Positions 21,796-34,697 of a stretch of DNA of 64,000 bases are shown here, in pieces; the stretch's first letter is position 1; each line of letters begins with the position of its first letter. This stretch comes from Sanghuangporus weigelae (lineage: Eukaryota > Basidiomycota > Agaricomycetes > Hymenochaetales > Hymenochaetaceae), in assembly GCA_033182465.1 (NCBI GenBank), contig CP137326.1, forward strand, positions 124,001-188,000. The letters are read 5' to 3'. The notes beneath the pieces were generated by a model. The model did not search any database. It saw only the letters and a program-made list of their open reading frames with translations, and was not told the origin of the DNA. Position numbers and translations under genes: made by a program.

Positions 21796-23021
21796 ATGCC
21801 GCCCTTTCATGATATTGACCTTGATCGGCTGCTGAAAGCGCCCGAATGGACGGATGCTCACGATTGTTTTCAACTAGCGAGTAGTAGTCGCAGTAAGGCT
21901 CGATCATATATATATACATATATCGTTCTGATTCAAGTCTCTTTGTCTTTGTAGGGAATAGACCTTATGGTGAGCTGTACGGTCAAGATGCGGTGTTGCC
22001 GCTCTGGCTGTACGCCCGGACGTGTCTCGAGGAGGAACTGGAAGCAGAGAGGGCCAGGAGGGATCGGAATAGTCGGAATCGAGGAGACGACTCAACTTAC
22101 TCTACATCGACATCAGCTCAGCCACCGGCAAACCGACTCCCTCGCGCACTCCTCGCGCGCATCTTCCTACATCTCCGGGATCTCTTCCTCAACACCACTA
22201 CTCGCTCTGAAGATAGTCCAGACTGGCGAACTCGCCGGAAGACTCTCGGACTGTATTCGTGGCTTTACGTGACGCTCGTGTGTCGGCGCTGGCGGGTCAC
22301 CGCCTACACCTGCCCCCGACTCTGGACCTGGATTGGCCTCTCGGAGGGGTGTGATCGCGAGCTCGTGCGCTCGCTGCTCATCCTTTCTGGGGAGGAACCT
22401 CTCCGTGTCTTTTGGGACACGAGTGCTTCTGCTGAGAAGACTGTTACTGCTAGGACTACTGGGTATGAGGATGAGATCTCTGCCGACAATATCGGGGTTA
22501 AGCAAATTGGCGAGGTTGAGATCAAGCTGGAGTTGATCATGGACGAACGCGCGAGGGTGGAAGAGCTGGAGTTTACTCTGGAGACGACGACGCTCGTCAG
22601 ACTCGTACCCTGGAAAGAGTTCGTTTCGTATCCTTGGACTCGGCTGACTAGGCTCGTCCTGCGAGGACCTGGACACGCCTCGGAGAACTTTACTTGTATT
22701 TCCTCCAGCATCAAAAAAGGCAAGATTATGCAAGAGAAGAAAGAATCTCGAGTTCTCCCCGCGCTGAAAGAGGAGAACTTCCCGCGATTGAGAGAGTTAA
22801 TCCTGGATGGACTGGTTCTTAGATGGGATGAAACGCATCTTCCCGAGTTGATTCGGCTGGAGATACGGAACATCGATCCTAGGAAGGCTTGCTCTAGCTC
22901 TGGGGACGAGGCGGGCGTAAGTAACGACTCGTTGGAAGCTGTGGAGTTTGATCTTTTCCTCTTGCGATGCACCCAGCTCCGGACGTTGAAGTTTCGTCAG
23001 TTTTTGAGCAGGGGGCTTTAA
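21796..23021 (+). CDS. F-box protein
   Basis: Two exons, 21796-21892 and 21955-23021, give 387 residues. The first exon (MPPFHDIDLDRLLKAPEW...) was found because the long frame has no ATG near its 5' end; the junction keeps the frame (…SSSR|NRPYGELY). The F-box starts at about residue 82 with ANRLPRALLARIFLHLRDL and continues, after an insert, with LYVTLVCRRWRVTAYTCPRLWTWI, the typical agaricomycete F-box ending. The rest contains weak leucine-rich units (VEELEFTLE, PRLRELILDGLVL, LIRLEIRNI, TQLRTLKF). It is a likely SCF substrate adaptor with unknown target. It is convergent with another F-box-type gene. Confidence 0.82.
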
Positions 23022-23278
23022 TAGATATGTCTATAAACAAACTTTCTATTGATCACAGTGGATTTCCCTAGTTATGATATGATTCCAACAAGTACATGTA
23101 GCAAGGATGCTCGATTACAGCGTGACGATGATGCAACAAAGCGCGAGGTCTAGAACATATAGCAGAGCTGAAGGCACGAGAACATGAACATAGCGCAGCA
23201 GATTACAAGGCAGAGAGCGAAGAGACCAGCTCACTTCATGAGATGCGAGAAAAGTGCAAAGAGGGTGTTCGACCGAGC

Positions 23279-24605
23279 TCATACAGCGGTCCTCCACACC
23301 GTCGAGTTCGCGTAATTCTGTCCAGCGCTCCAGGAGTTCCTCCACCCTTCAAGACCAACATAACTGATCGTTTCCTCCGCCGCAGCCAGCGCACCGCCAG
23401 TGCCCGCGCTCTCACTCGCGCCCTCGCCCGTCCCTCCCGTCGCGCCGCCCTCGGCGACCCCAGCATCCTGCACCTCGACGTTAAACACCGGCTGCGTCCG
23501 CACGAGGATGGGCTCGACGTCCTCGGGCGCCCAGGACCACAGCGTGCGCTCGTACCGCCCCCAGAAGAAGACGTACCGCAGCTTCGGGAGCACCATGCGC
23601 AGCGATGCTGCGACCGCGCGCTGGAACGGCGGGGTGAGCGGCGGCGCCCAGTCTTGGATGTCCACTTCGAGGACCCGCAGATGCGGGAGACGCGTGAGGT
23701 GGCTTAGGAGCGTCATGTGCTAGTCAAGTTGATTCATTATGTTTTGTTTTTAACTTGGATTAGGTGTGTGGGGATGGACTCACGGATTTGTGGTCCATGG
23801 GTAATGGGATGTGCGAGAGGTATTGGAGGTTCGGGCATGACGTCGATATGATCTCCATAGACTGGAGGACCGTATCCGCGGGGAGCATCGTCATCGAGAG
23901 CGAGCGCAGCTTCTTGAGCTGGTTCAGCTCGGAAAGCACAAGCGGGAGGAGGGACACGGCGTCCTCCGTGTCGACGGGGAACTTGAGATGCGTGATCGGG
24001 CAGTGCAGGAGGAGGTCCACGATCATCAGCGGGCCCTCGAACTGGAACAGACAGGGAAGCGAATCGCGCGGGAGGACCATGATGGGCACGTTCTCCGCCA
24101 CCTCCGTGATCGTGAGGCAGCGCAGGCGGTCCTGCGCCTTGAGGAACTCCGCGACGTGCTCGTCCCACGCCATCGCGAGCTGCGCCTCCGCGGCGCGCAG
24201 CGCGCGCGCGCGGTCGAGTATCCACGACTGCGCGATCGTGGGGTCGACGAGGATGAGCAGGTCGAGCTCCGCCAGGTGCGCGAGGCTCGCGCCCACGCGC
24301 TCCCAGAACTCGCGCAGGCACACGACGGTCTCCATCGTGCGCTGCAGCTCCGCCGTGATCCGGTACGGCGGGTTCGTCGTGAGCACGTACGAGCGGACGT
24401 ACCGAGCCACGCGCGGGCAGCGCGCGAGCGTCTCGAAGAGAGGGAAGACACTCGGGTGCGGGAAGAGCTCGACGAAGTCGTAGAGGAGCTTCTCGGCCGC
24501 TTCTTGGAGCGTACGCGTCGTGCGGGCGAGCGTTGCGAGTGTGTGTTGATTTGAGTAAAGCGCGATGCGCGACGCGACGGCTGGTGGAACCGTGAACGGA
24601 GGCAT
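23279..24605 (-). CDS. F-box/LRR-like protein
   Basis: Two exons, 24605-23784 and 23719-23279, give 420 residues. The N-terminus MPPFTVPPAVASRIALYSNQ, followed by TLATLARTTRTLQEAAEKLLYDFVEL, is a shortened F-box-like helix set as in the many fungal proteins in which cyclin-like F-box detection is borderline. Leucine-rich units follow (HLAELDLLILV, DRLRCLTITEVAEN, LKKLRSLSMTML, CPNLQYLSHIPL, LPHLRVLEVDI, LPKLRYVFFWGRYE). The last part is Gly/Ala/Glu-rich (about 40 residues) and then ends in a short hydrophobic tail. Probable substrate adaptor; target unknown. Third codon positions are strongly G/C. It is convergent with the F-box gene at 21.8 kb. Confidence 0.72.
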
Positions 24606-25102
24606 CTAACGTAGCCGATTAGAAGGTTGGATTCATAAACGATGATGAAGGACGTACGCCGTGTCTATCTGATAGGAGCAGGCCAGAGAATATCTATAAA
24701 GCTCAGACGGCGACCTTTGTCGCACTGCTCATGAGCCTCGGATGCTTTTCAAAGTTATACAGTACTCTGCGAGCGAGATCTCCGCGATTGCACCAGACCA
24801 GTCAAAGACAGAATTGAGCAGATAAGAGAACAAAGTTAAGCTCGTCGTTCGTACGTACTGATGGTCAGAACGAAAGCCAGGAGTTGAGGCGCCTTGTCGC
24901 GTTGATGAGAGACGCGACGCGTCTTGCTCTTGACCCTCATCATCCAAATGCACCGCGCGCTCGAAAACACACCAAAATTATAGAATAGAAATTCGCGACT
25001 GCAGAAGTGATTCATATACTTGGAGTATTGACCCCGCCGCGCCTCGTTGTATCTGCGGGGCTTCTTCGGTCCTTATTTCTCTCAAAGCGTCTGTGTTCAG
25101 CG
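24606..25102. other. Divergent promoter region between F-box gene and TRM44
   Basis: About 500 bp. It contains one ACGCGT hexamer near 24916, inside a short GACGCGACGCGTC run. No gene is recognised. Confidence 0.45.
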
Positions 25103-27076
25103 ATGTCCCAATCAGTACGACCCCGATTCACACCGCTTCCATGCATGCCGGACGATCTATGGGAGCCACTGGAATTCACCACAGGGAGCTCTGAGTGGAT
25201 TCCCGTGTGCTGGTGTCCGGTCGACTTCCCGCTCCATACTGTGCGCACGACTTCTCTACGGCTACACATAGTTCAAACGATATATATAACTATCTTTCGT
25301 TCCGCACGTTTTCTAGTTCGAACCAGCAGTTTCGCAGCTAATTCACCATCCGGAATACAACTCAAGCCTGATCTTGCGTTCGGAGATTATTGAAGAGTCG
25401 GACAACATTCCAGCGGACGGGGTCGTACCCCAGCTCCAAAACCTCCGTTTCAAGAGGAACATCCATCGAAGGCTTCTTCCTCGGCGCCCAGGTCGCGACC
25501 CACCCATCGAACAGAACTGCTCGTTCTATTCTCCCGCTGCGAAGAACGCTTCTTTGCAAGACGCTGATTCTACTGAAGGAGGCTCTGAAGCGCCGGTGAC
25601 ATGCGTTGTTCTGACTCCGAGACTGGAGAAGGATGCGCAAATGCCGTACTACCACCCGGCTGTTTTCCACATTGCCTTTCGTTATCTCTCTTCTGCCGCT
25701 CAAGATGCTAGTCGTGCGAATTCCAGACACGATCAAAGAGACGCACGCATACGTATTGAAGTTGTATTGCAGCCTGGTGCACCGGATCCCAAGGATGTCA
25801 ATTCACGGCTTTACCGGACTTGTCTCGCTCTTCTCGAGACCGTTCATCGCTACTGTTGGGGTATCGTCGTCAAGTATCGCAAGCAAGCTCATCACGATTG
25901 CATCGTCTCGCGCGAAGAATACCAGGACCTTTATCTCGTCATGCGCGAGCGGTACAAGCACCTGGTCAACCGGTGGCACGAGAACACTGATCCTCTCAAG
26001 CACGTGTACGAGGTAGTTAAATTTAATGCTGATTTGCCCTATTGATCGAGAATTAAACTTGAGGATTACGACAGGACATCGGTATTGCTACGTTTCTCAT
26101 GCTGCTCTGGAAGCAAGGCACGGATGGGGCATCCGAATCTGTTTCTGATTCGGAAAACGTCAATGAGACTGAGGTTGGGGAGAAAAAGCCCTGGTGCGAT
26201 TGGCCGCGACCTCGGGGCGGGTTTCTTGACTTTGGGTTTGTGTTATGCCTATCTTACAGCAGTTGCTTCCAACTAAATCTGTTCTTGTTTTCTTGGTAAA
26301 GTTGCGGGAACGGTCTCCTGGTTCACATACTTGTCAGCGAAGGTTATACTGGCGAAGGTATTGACGTTCGTGCGCGTCAGTCGTGGCGACACTATCCACC
26401 CGAAACGCAGGCCCATCTCCACGTCCATGCTCTCAATCCTCTCGACCTTCCTATCTCTTCGTCGGAATCAGTGCCTGTGATCCTTAGCCCATTTCTCAAA
26501 CCGGGCGTGTTTATCATCGCGAATCATGCAGACGAACTTTCGCCGTGGACTCCTGTTCTTGCAACTTTGAGCGCAGCAAGTGGATTCCTTTCCATCCCTT
26601 GTTGTGCATGGTCATTCGACGTACGCTTTGATCGGGCGCAAATGTCTCTTGATAGCAATGGAAAGATGAATTGCGACGTTCCATTCGCCTTCACACCACC
26701 AGATGATACTGAAGTCGGCGTCTTCATCGAGTCTCTTCGTCTGGGTGGAATGTACGGTGACGCTCGCAAAAGTGCATATTCTACTTATCGCGTATGGTTA
26801 GCATGCCTCGGTATCCAGTGCGGCTGGGTTGCTGAAAGCGAGATGCTACGCATCCCGAGCACTCGCAATTGGGCACTTGTTGGTATGTCCAACTTTGCAC
26901 GACGTGTCTCAGCTTAAGTAGATGGCAATACTAACATGCAAACCACCGTTTTAGGTAGGAAACGATGTGGCGATGAGTCACGTTCCATCGAGAATGCTCT
27001 TGCCATCATCCAGCAGGTGTGCGAGCGAGGAGTGTTCAAGACGCGAAGACCAGAAGGCAAAGCCGGTGATCATTGA
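25103..27076 (+). CDS. TRM44: tRNA(Ser) (uracil-44-2'-O)-methyltransferase
   Basis: Five exons, 25103-25240, 25317-26012, 26075-26235, 26302-26882 and 26955-27076, give 565 residues in frame. The family signature spans exons 3 and 4: KHVYEDIGIATFLMLLW, then CDWPRPRGGFLDFGCGNG, the SAM-binding loop, followed by LLVHILVSEGYTGEGID and RARQSW. A second diagnostic region is GVFIIANHADELSPWTPVLA and SGFLSIPCCAWSFD. In yeast, Trm44 methylates the ribose of U44 in serine tRNAs using S-adenosylmethionine. The N-terminal 230 residues are less conserved, with a likely helical region around EVVLQPGAPDPKDVNSRLY. No targeting signal is seen, so cytosolic action is likely. The neighbouring F-box genes are unrelated in function. 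Confidence 0.94.
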
Positions 27077-27209
27077 TCATACGACATCTTAACAACGCAA
27101 GCATAATATATTCCATCAACGATAGGTTTGGATAAACGAATGTCTAGAATGAATGTGTCTAATCTATGCAACGATGCAAGGTTCTATGGAAGGGGTGTCT
27201 TGTGGATGA

Positions 27210-28995
27210 TCAACACAACTTAAGCTGCTCTTCGTAATTGCCGGCGAGATGGTCTAGGACCATTTCCTCGTGCCAGTCCCTCAAATATTGATTTCCCCGG
27301 AAGTTTCGTGGATGGTACGTTCGTTCGGCCTCCAATATGGTGATTACTTCCCCATCGCTGGTTGTCGTCTGTCTGCGGCGAATTCGGAACGTCTGTGAAC
27401 GCCATATCACGTACTTGAGTCGTGGCGGGACGCAAGATATGGGTACCGCCGCAACTTGTTCAGCGGTGAGCAGCTCGGTCTGGGGGTCGGAAATGGAGAA
27501 TGCGAGCAAGTCGGTATTCTGCGCGAAACACTCGAGCATAGTAGTCTAGGACACGGCGCATCAGCAAGCAGCACTAATTAGCTCTTCTTCAAACAACTTA
27601 CGAGATCAAGTGGTTTTCCTTCTTCCTCCCACTCGGCTGAGCCCCAGCTCGGAATGAACAGCGAAATCTCGACTAGCTTCGGGAACACGCGGTTCACATC
27701 CTCGAGTACTCTGAGGAGCGGTACGTCTCTGCTCCAGAAGATCAACTCCAGGCATCGTAAAGTTGCGCCGAGAGGGGCCGAGAGACTTAGCACGTCGTGG
27801 AAGTTCTGCTGTCTCGCCGCGGTGACCTGCAGATGACGAATGGGCTGGGAACGCTTTGCCGCTGTATCGAGGACGTTGATGAACCATGGGACAGTCATCG
27901 CGCTGACCTGGAGAGCAGTGATATTGGGCAGGCTCTCGGCCGGGAACGGTATGATCTCGGTATCGGTGTAGACGTCCAGGGATCTGAGCGTGGGGTGTGA
28001 CATGATGAAAGGAGCGATGTTGACGTCTTCCGCTTTGGAGATCAGGAGGAAGGAACGGAGTAAAGGCAATCGGACCAGGGAAAGGTCTAGGTTCGCGAAA
28101 CACGTGCCGAGGTAGAGATGCAGGACTTCAAGACGAGGATGGGACTGTAGAAAGGCGATGAGCGCCGATTTAGGATCGAACGCTTGGCCACGCCCGTCGG
28201 TCGATATCTCTTCCTCAGTGTCGAGGAAAAGGCGCAGATAAGTCAAGTTACTAAACCGGCTGGCGAGAACGATATCCTGCGGAGCAAATCAGCGAGCGAC
28301 ACCTCGGATACACTGCGGAAGGGCTTACCCAGTGCTTTCCGACCACCTCGATGTACAAGCCTTGCAGGCTATCTGACATCCTCCGTAATGCAAGCCAGGC
28401 GTCATCCGGCAGAGCTCGCTGTGGTTCGCCGGGCAACGCATACATGAAGAATTGCAACCTTCCACCCTCTGCGAGATAATTCATGACACCGGCGACAGCA
28501 TTCAGGTCCATTGGTGCCGGTTTCGTTCGTTTTGTGAGGGTCCTGCCGGTGCGGATTGCGGGATCTTCGCCTTCTCTGTTCATTTCGACGTCAGAGTTGG
28601 CGGTGGAGATGGAGATAGAGTCGGAGTCGGATTCAGCGTCTGATTCAGCGTCTGAGTCTTGTCCGTCGTCTAGGTCATCGGAGAGAATCTACGAAGTCGT
28701 ATGCGATTCAATACTGTAACGAATCGAGGTAGTTTCAAGATCAACTTACGCGTAAGGCTCGACAATGGTGGACTACTCTTCGATTCGATTGAAGGAACGA
28801 AAGGAACGACGGAAGGTGTTCGAGAGTGACGTGTGGATATTGAGAACGCAGAGGAAGTAGCGCAGCGCACCAGAGGCGGTTGACGCAGGACGCTTCGTAC
28901 AAATCGATCGGCTCGAAGAGATACGAGCCAATCTGCTGCACCACCTCCGGGAGACTGAGGCATGTTTCTGTCGCGCTTCGGTCACGGGCATGCAT
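27210..28995 (-). CDS. F-box/LRR-like protein
   Basis: Four exons, 28995-28750, 28688-28329, 28276-27602 and 27545-27210, give 538 residues. The F-box-like start reads ETCLSLPEVVQQIGSYLFEP, then LYEASCVNRLWCAALLPLRSQY (about residues 9-50). An acidic Asp/Ser/Glu run with short repeats (SDAESDAES-type) follows in exon 2. Leucine-rich units occupy exon 3 (NLTYLRLFLD, PRLEVLHLYLG, LPLLRSFLLIS, HPTLRSLDVYTD, LPNITALQVSAM, RCLELIFW, FPKLVEISLFI). The longest frame begins with a GTG at 29025; the first usable ATG is 28995. Likely SCF adaptor or related protein with unknown target. It is the third F-box-type gene within 8 kb. Confidence 0.75.
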
Positions 28996-29975
28996 TCTCT
29001 CCCATCGCTGCGGGGAGCCGGACACGGGCTGTTTTTATGAAGGGGTACTATGCTTTGGTGTCTTGCAGTTAGCAGAGTGACTCGTGTCATTCGTGCTTTG
29101 AACTTTGGTGCAATGCGCAAAGGGCAGTTCCACGATTACATTCGAGACGGAACATCGCGTTCGAGAGCAAGCTCGGACTTTCTTCCTGGCTCTGGAATGC
29201 TTTCTGAATGCAGAACAGCACCCCCCAGCGAGGGCATCTATGTATTCAACAGGACCACAGTGGCGCGGAAAAACTCCATACGACTGACTTTTGCATCACC
29301 CTGCAGAATTGGTCGGGTATTTTCGTGCGTGTTCGGTGTAAAACCTCCTTCTTAGTATCCGCTATGCTACTAGTGTCCTCTGGGATGGGCAAGAGGCGAG
29401 CCTGATTGTATCTTCCGGCTCCGTGATCCAAGAGATGGTGGTAGTGATCAAGAAGGCGGTAGGAACTCGGTTTGGTGTGCAAACTTGCAACCGATCCGAA
29501 ATCCGGTTTCTTTAGTACGGCTTAGTCATCCAACCATTCAAGTGCAATTTAATGGTCCTGTGAAGCTTCCAGTGATGTACCAACGGACGGTCGTCGCCTG
29601 CGGAGCCGACGATGAGGAACACCAACGAAGACGATTTGCATATCCCTTTTCGGGCTTACTTTTCATGATCAGCATAGCATTTGATGTTCTGATTGATTGG
29701 CGTTGCTACTGCACCACCACTTCCCTCCCATCATCTTTCGAATTACACTCGGCGGCTACTGTAAGATTTCTCACAGAGCGGCTCGCTGTTATGATGTGAG
29801 CCAGGAGGCTAGTCCATGACTTCTCATCTCTCGTTTCTCCCTCACTCTCCTTTGGCTTTTCCTGTCTTTTCTCCTGTCCTCTCCGTCTCTTGTTCGCGTT
29901 GTAATTTATTCTCCGAGCGCAGCAGGCTGGCTTTGCTGCACCGCGTACTCCGGACTTACAAAGTGGCGCTCGAAG
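28996..29975. other. Divergent intergenic region, no gene recognised
   Basis: About 980 bp. Open frames of 60-104 codons overlap on several frames, none with a domain. Pyrimidine-rich tracts at 29815-29900 lie just before the multi-pass membrane protein gene and may be its promoter. Confidence 0.45.
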
Positions 29976-31594
29976 ATGACCGAAGAAGGCTCAGTGAATG
30001 GTGCGGATGACCTGATTGATGCGCTCGTGGAAGATGAAACCTGACTTCAAGCAACGCCTTGTCTAGGCATAAAGCCATCTGATCCTCGCGCCGGGACATA
30101 TCTTGCGATTTGGTTCTTCTTTCAGATTGCAGCAGACCATGTTTTCCTGCCAATACTCGTCGCGACTTTCTTACTGGCGAAAGGAGTGAAGCGCAACCCT
30201 ATCCTGATTAATATGTGCATCACTTGGATCATCGCGGGCATTTCATCTGCATTGCTGTACGTCCCGCATGCACAGCTAACTGGGGACGAACTTACTTATA
30301 AACACGTCAGGTTGTATGCTGGGAAGGAGACCGGGCTAGAGCCAAGTCATGCACTGTGCGTCTTCCAGGCTTCGATGCTGGAAGGTACTCCACCAATGTC
30401 AGTGGGCGTTTACGTGCTCTCGTCTTACTTGCGCTGATGACCTCGACCCAAGGTGCTCGATTTCTGCTTTGGCGCTCATCTACACGATTTGGAAATCCAT
30501 GACTTACATATCAAATGATCGCCAGTCCGGGACGGCGAAGTATGGGATTTACGCCGTAAGTATGGCATTCTGAACCTGCAACATGTGTGAATCTGAGCCA
30601 TCTGTTGTTGAAAAGATGGTCGTCGCTCCATACGCTACTCTTTTCGGATTTGCTTTGGCAACGTCTCTTGTTGCGATACAGGACCTATCGAAGGTTGATC
30701 GTGCTCGACGATTCTTCTACTGCTCCGTTGATAATAATCACCTGTAAGTGTTTAACATGCACAGGGATATTTTTTATTGACACGAGTTTCGAGCTCCAAC
30801 ACGATGGGAATGTTTACTGCCATCGTTTGCCTTATCTGTGTTTTATTTGAGAGTACGTTCGCTTGATTCTGACTGTTATGGATGGCGCTAATTTATTCTA
30901 TTCCCTATTTCTCCAGTTCTTATTGCTATCCGGATTTTCCGGGCATGGCGTGCGTTCAAGGACTATAAAACTGGGATAACTGGGCGTGGTTTCGACAAGC
31001 ACCTAGTTATCCGACTGTTCATCTTTCAAGGGTATCTGCTCGTTGCGCTTGTGTAAGCTGCTGATCTTATTTCACTCGACTGAGGTCTTACGAGAGTTGA
31101 CGATGTTGCCTTAGTCTTAGTGTTGCATCTATTCCCAGTTTGACAAGTGTCGCTCCTGATTTGTTTGCAGCATCCAGTAAGTAGCTGACGGCCTCCCATG
31201 TAATTTCACTAATTCCATCGTCGGTTAAAGTTGGGATGGCGGTCTTTCTCGTCTTTGGCACTCAGTCAGTAAGTATTTCATCTCACATATTTGCCCTCGA
31301 ATAGTGCCATTGATGCCTTCCCGTCACTTTCTGATCTTAAAGAATGTCCTGCGAACATGGATATTGTGGTTACCAGCCCGTCCGCCTCCTGTTCCGCCAA
31401 AGGATACCATCACCTCATTCACAGTCCGCGCCTCTCCCGTTAGCAGGGCTGTATGCGACGATTACCAGGTTGATGCACCGACCCCATCCGGATACGTGAC
31501 ACCTCAAAGTAGAGCGAGCCTAATGTCCAGGAAGGGTGACAGCGTGATCATCATTAACAAACCAGAAGAAGCATTTGGTAGCATACGATGCTGA
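29976..31594 (+). CDS. Multi-pass (7TM-like) membrane protein of unknown function
   Basis: Nine exons are supported by phase: 29976-30000, 30067-30397, 30453-30555, 30616-30743, 30794-30852, one from about 30918 to 31052, one about 31116-31171, one about 31231-31269, and 31343-31594. The protein has a short outside N-terminus (MTEEGSVN…) and hydrophobic segments at TYLAIWFFFQIAADHVFLPILVA (split here by family similarity), ILINMCITWIIAGISSALL, ISALALIYTIW, VVAPYATLFGFALATSLV, TAIVCLICVLFE and the final LLVALVLSVASIPSL and MAVFLVFGT. Charged loops such as AIRIFRAWRAFKDYK lie between. About 70 hydrophilic residues form the C-terminal tail. The architecture fits a GPCR-like family expanded in agaricomycetes, but no ligand or coupling can be inferred. 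Confidence 0.72.
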
Positions 31595-31843
31595 AGCTAA
31601 ACTCCTTGCGAAAAATGCCCCTTCGTACCCTCCATTGTATTTCCTGGGAACCCGATATTTATTTGTTGATGCTTTATTTTTAGCCCGCTGGTTTCTGGTG
31701 CTGATTCGCTTTCTTCTCGTATACATCACTTCATGACTTGGAAAGCTGTAATTGTATCCCAAACCCCACAGAATTATCCTGTAATAACAGCAAAACTCCC
31801 ATTCACCCCGTGCCATCGCTTTTCGACACTCGGTTCCTCTCCC

Positions 31844-34697
31844 TCAAGGAAGAGCAAGCCAAAGCTCCATGAGTTTGGTAAGGTTAGGTGTGCCGACCCC
31901 TGTTATTCAGCCAATGTAACCTCAGTCGAACCTGGGTGACGGATCACGAAGACTCACCCGTAACCGGGTCCCAGCCAGTCGTAGCTGTGAAACCAGGGGT
32001 GCCTAGACGACTATAAGCGCATCTAGCCAGACATCATAAGAAGCACATACCGCATCCTTGATTGCCGCCATGTGTGACGTCGTTGAAAGCGTCAGCAAAC
32101 TCCGCAGAGTAGATCTATTGATTATTGCATAAGACTTATTCCGAACGAGTATACATCATGACGCTTACAGATGGGTTGATGAAGCCTAATCACACGCGAG
32201 AAACCACCGTGGTGAATGGCTCATGGATTACAGATGAACTGAATACGAAAATTACTCACCGACAGGACCTTTCCCTTCAGCGATGCGCGCATCGTTTACG
32301 AGCGTGATTAAAGCGCCGACGACAGGTGATGAGCAAGATGTTCCGAATACTAGCTCAAATTCGCCGTCAACGCTGAAATACGGAATAAGGAATTGTTCAG
32401 ATCGTTTGATTATCCAGAACGCACCCAATGATATAGTTTGCTCTACAGTCCGCGAAGTCCACGATTAGTTACCGCACAGTGGGATACAAACAGAGGCTCA
32501 CCCATTTGCACTCAAATCAGGGAACGCGCGAACCTAGAGGGTTCAAGAGCGACGAAGACATGTAAGCAAAGAAGTAACATACATTCCCGGAATTGTTGAA
32601 TTGATCCGAAGTGAAGGGAGGCGGATGATTCGTAAGGAAACTAGTAACCGCATCTGCTTGATATGATGGCATTGGGAAGAAGTTGCTAAACCCTCCACCG
32701 CTGAAGATGACTTGCTCGCAGGCGCCTTCCGGGTCATTAACTGTGTTTCCCGGATCAATCTGTGTTGCTCCGACTGCAGTGACGAAAGGACAAGTGACTG
32801 GAAAGCCCGGATTAAATTTCGTCCCCGTTCGGGAGACACGATCTTAACCGAGACGAGAAGATCGTCAGCCGTTATCCTGTATTACAAAAAAAACACAACA
32901 GTGCTTACTTTGAGCATTTAGGCAGGCACCACCATTTCCGGCTACACCGTCATCTCCGGAACTATACAGGACGCTGGTTCCCATCATACCAAGCTTGAAA
33001 CTAATAAGACACTATACTTCAGAGTAAAACAAAACGTCCAGCATTACCTTACCGTACTCATTACATTGGCGATTTGCGTAAGCCAGAGTGAACTCTGCTT
33101 CGTCCGAACCGAATGAAACGGAGACAACCTATCAAAGCAATTTGTGCTTGCACCATACGCCGACAAAGAGTACACACATTCGGAGGTGCAATAATACCGC
33201 ACGACTCTGGGCCTATGTATATACACTCATGTAAAAAGGATCTAATTGGGTATATTTCATAGGCGAGGCGCACCTTTAAATCCACCACGCAACGGATCCG
33301 GATAGATTCCGTCAAATTCGGGATCATCGCCACCTAAAACAGTGCTTCAGAAGGAAGAGACCGGGAAGACACTGGTGCTTACCATCAAAAGTGCAGAACG
33401 ATCCGTCTACAGCATCCAGCCAATTGTCGAAGGATGCTCCTGTAAGGTTGTATAAGCTTGATACCCTAAGGTCAAGAAGGACTTGTTTTTGCCTTCTACC
33501 AGATCACCGGTCTGAAGTAATGTGATCGGTTGTGGATTCGTCAAGACCATAGCATACTCGAGGTCAAGGTCAGCTTCTCCATTAAAATTAAAGCCTTGTT
33601 GGTCCGTCTGGTCAACGCCTTACATTCTGGTGTCAGCCCAGCGATACCAGTACGATATTCTCAGGCTCACCTCCGTCAATGGATACAAGGTCGGGTGAGA
33701 CACCAACCAGACTAGGTGAGAAATTCCCGAAGAAAAGGTCTGCATTGCACGTCTTATAGGGGCATTTGTCAGAATAATAATACTATTCTCGTACCAAGGT
33801 CGCCTTGCAAAAACGATACCGGTGAAAACTCCACTGAGAAGGGGATAAGAAGAGGCCACCCGCATGTACATCCTTGCGTATGCTCACCTATGCCATAAGT
33901 GTTCCTGTCCGTCGCAACTGGCGTATAGTTCACTGAATACAAGGCTCGAAGGCATGCGGGAGTGATCATCTCATCACAATTCTCTAATTCGGGTGTTATC
34001 GTGACCGAGGAACTGAGGTGCATCGGGCCGCGTAAGTGGGAATTTATCTCCGGCTTCAGTCCGGACTGGCGCTTGTGCTTTGATGTGACAGATACGCTGC
34101 GCCTGAAGTGAACCGTGGGCATTATTAAATCGACATGCTCCCTGACATGATTGGGCACGTAGTACGAATGACAACCTTGATTATACCTCGTCTTAGTATC
34201 TATAGGCTTAGAAGTGCAACGAAAGACATACTAATCTGTTCCAAGCCCGTTTCGGGATGCGCGTAAACGTGATATTCGGTGTTCAGCAAATCCTCGACTT
34301 CTGCAACCGTCACATTCGCAACGCCTATCCACCCTTTGCTGACCGACAATTTGATCCTCTCCTCAGAGAAGCCCGATCCTACGAGCCACTGTTTTACCGT
34401 TTCGACGGTAGCCGTGCTCGGTGCAAAGGTTCCAATGACTTGCTCTGGTGTCATATGCTTACCGAAGTCTGGGGAATTCGGGTGAGCAACAGCCACAAGC
34501 ATTTCTTCGAGTTTATCGAGATTGCTCTGTGCAAGGCCGATACGAAGAGGAAGAACATGATTGGGGTCCAAACGACGCGACAGCACCCATTCTTCTGGCT
34601 CGAAAGCTCTTGTCTCGTGTAGCGTGTGGTCCGCACGAGGTGATGGTGCACCGACGACGACGCCAGAGAGAAAAGCAAAAACGACCAGTGCTCGCAT
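31844..34697 (-). CDS. Secreted sedolisin (peptidase S53, tripeptidyl-peptidase type)
   Basis: The N-terminus MRALVVFAFLSGVVVGA is a clear signal peptide. A pro-kumamolisin domain follows (LPLRIGLAQSNLDKLEEML, HPNSPDFGKHMTPEQV, VKQWLVGSGF, LLNTEYHVYAHPET). The catalytic part shows the Glu-Asp pair in NGEADLDLEYA, an SVSFGSDEAEFT segment with the oxyanion-type Asp, the nucleophile in GTSCSSPVVG, and the calcium-site region NDVTHGGNQGCG and TTGWDPVTG. The last exon ends GTPNLTKLMELWLALP. Family members are acid endo- or tripeptidyl peptidases secreted by saprotrophic fungi, activated by removal of the propeptide. Many short introns cut the gene, and not every exon was checked base by base. A TATA box lies 53 bp before the ATG. 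Confidence 0.9.
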
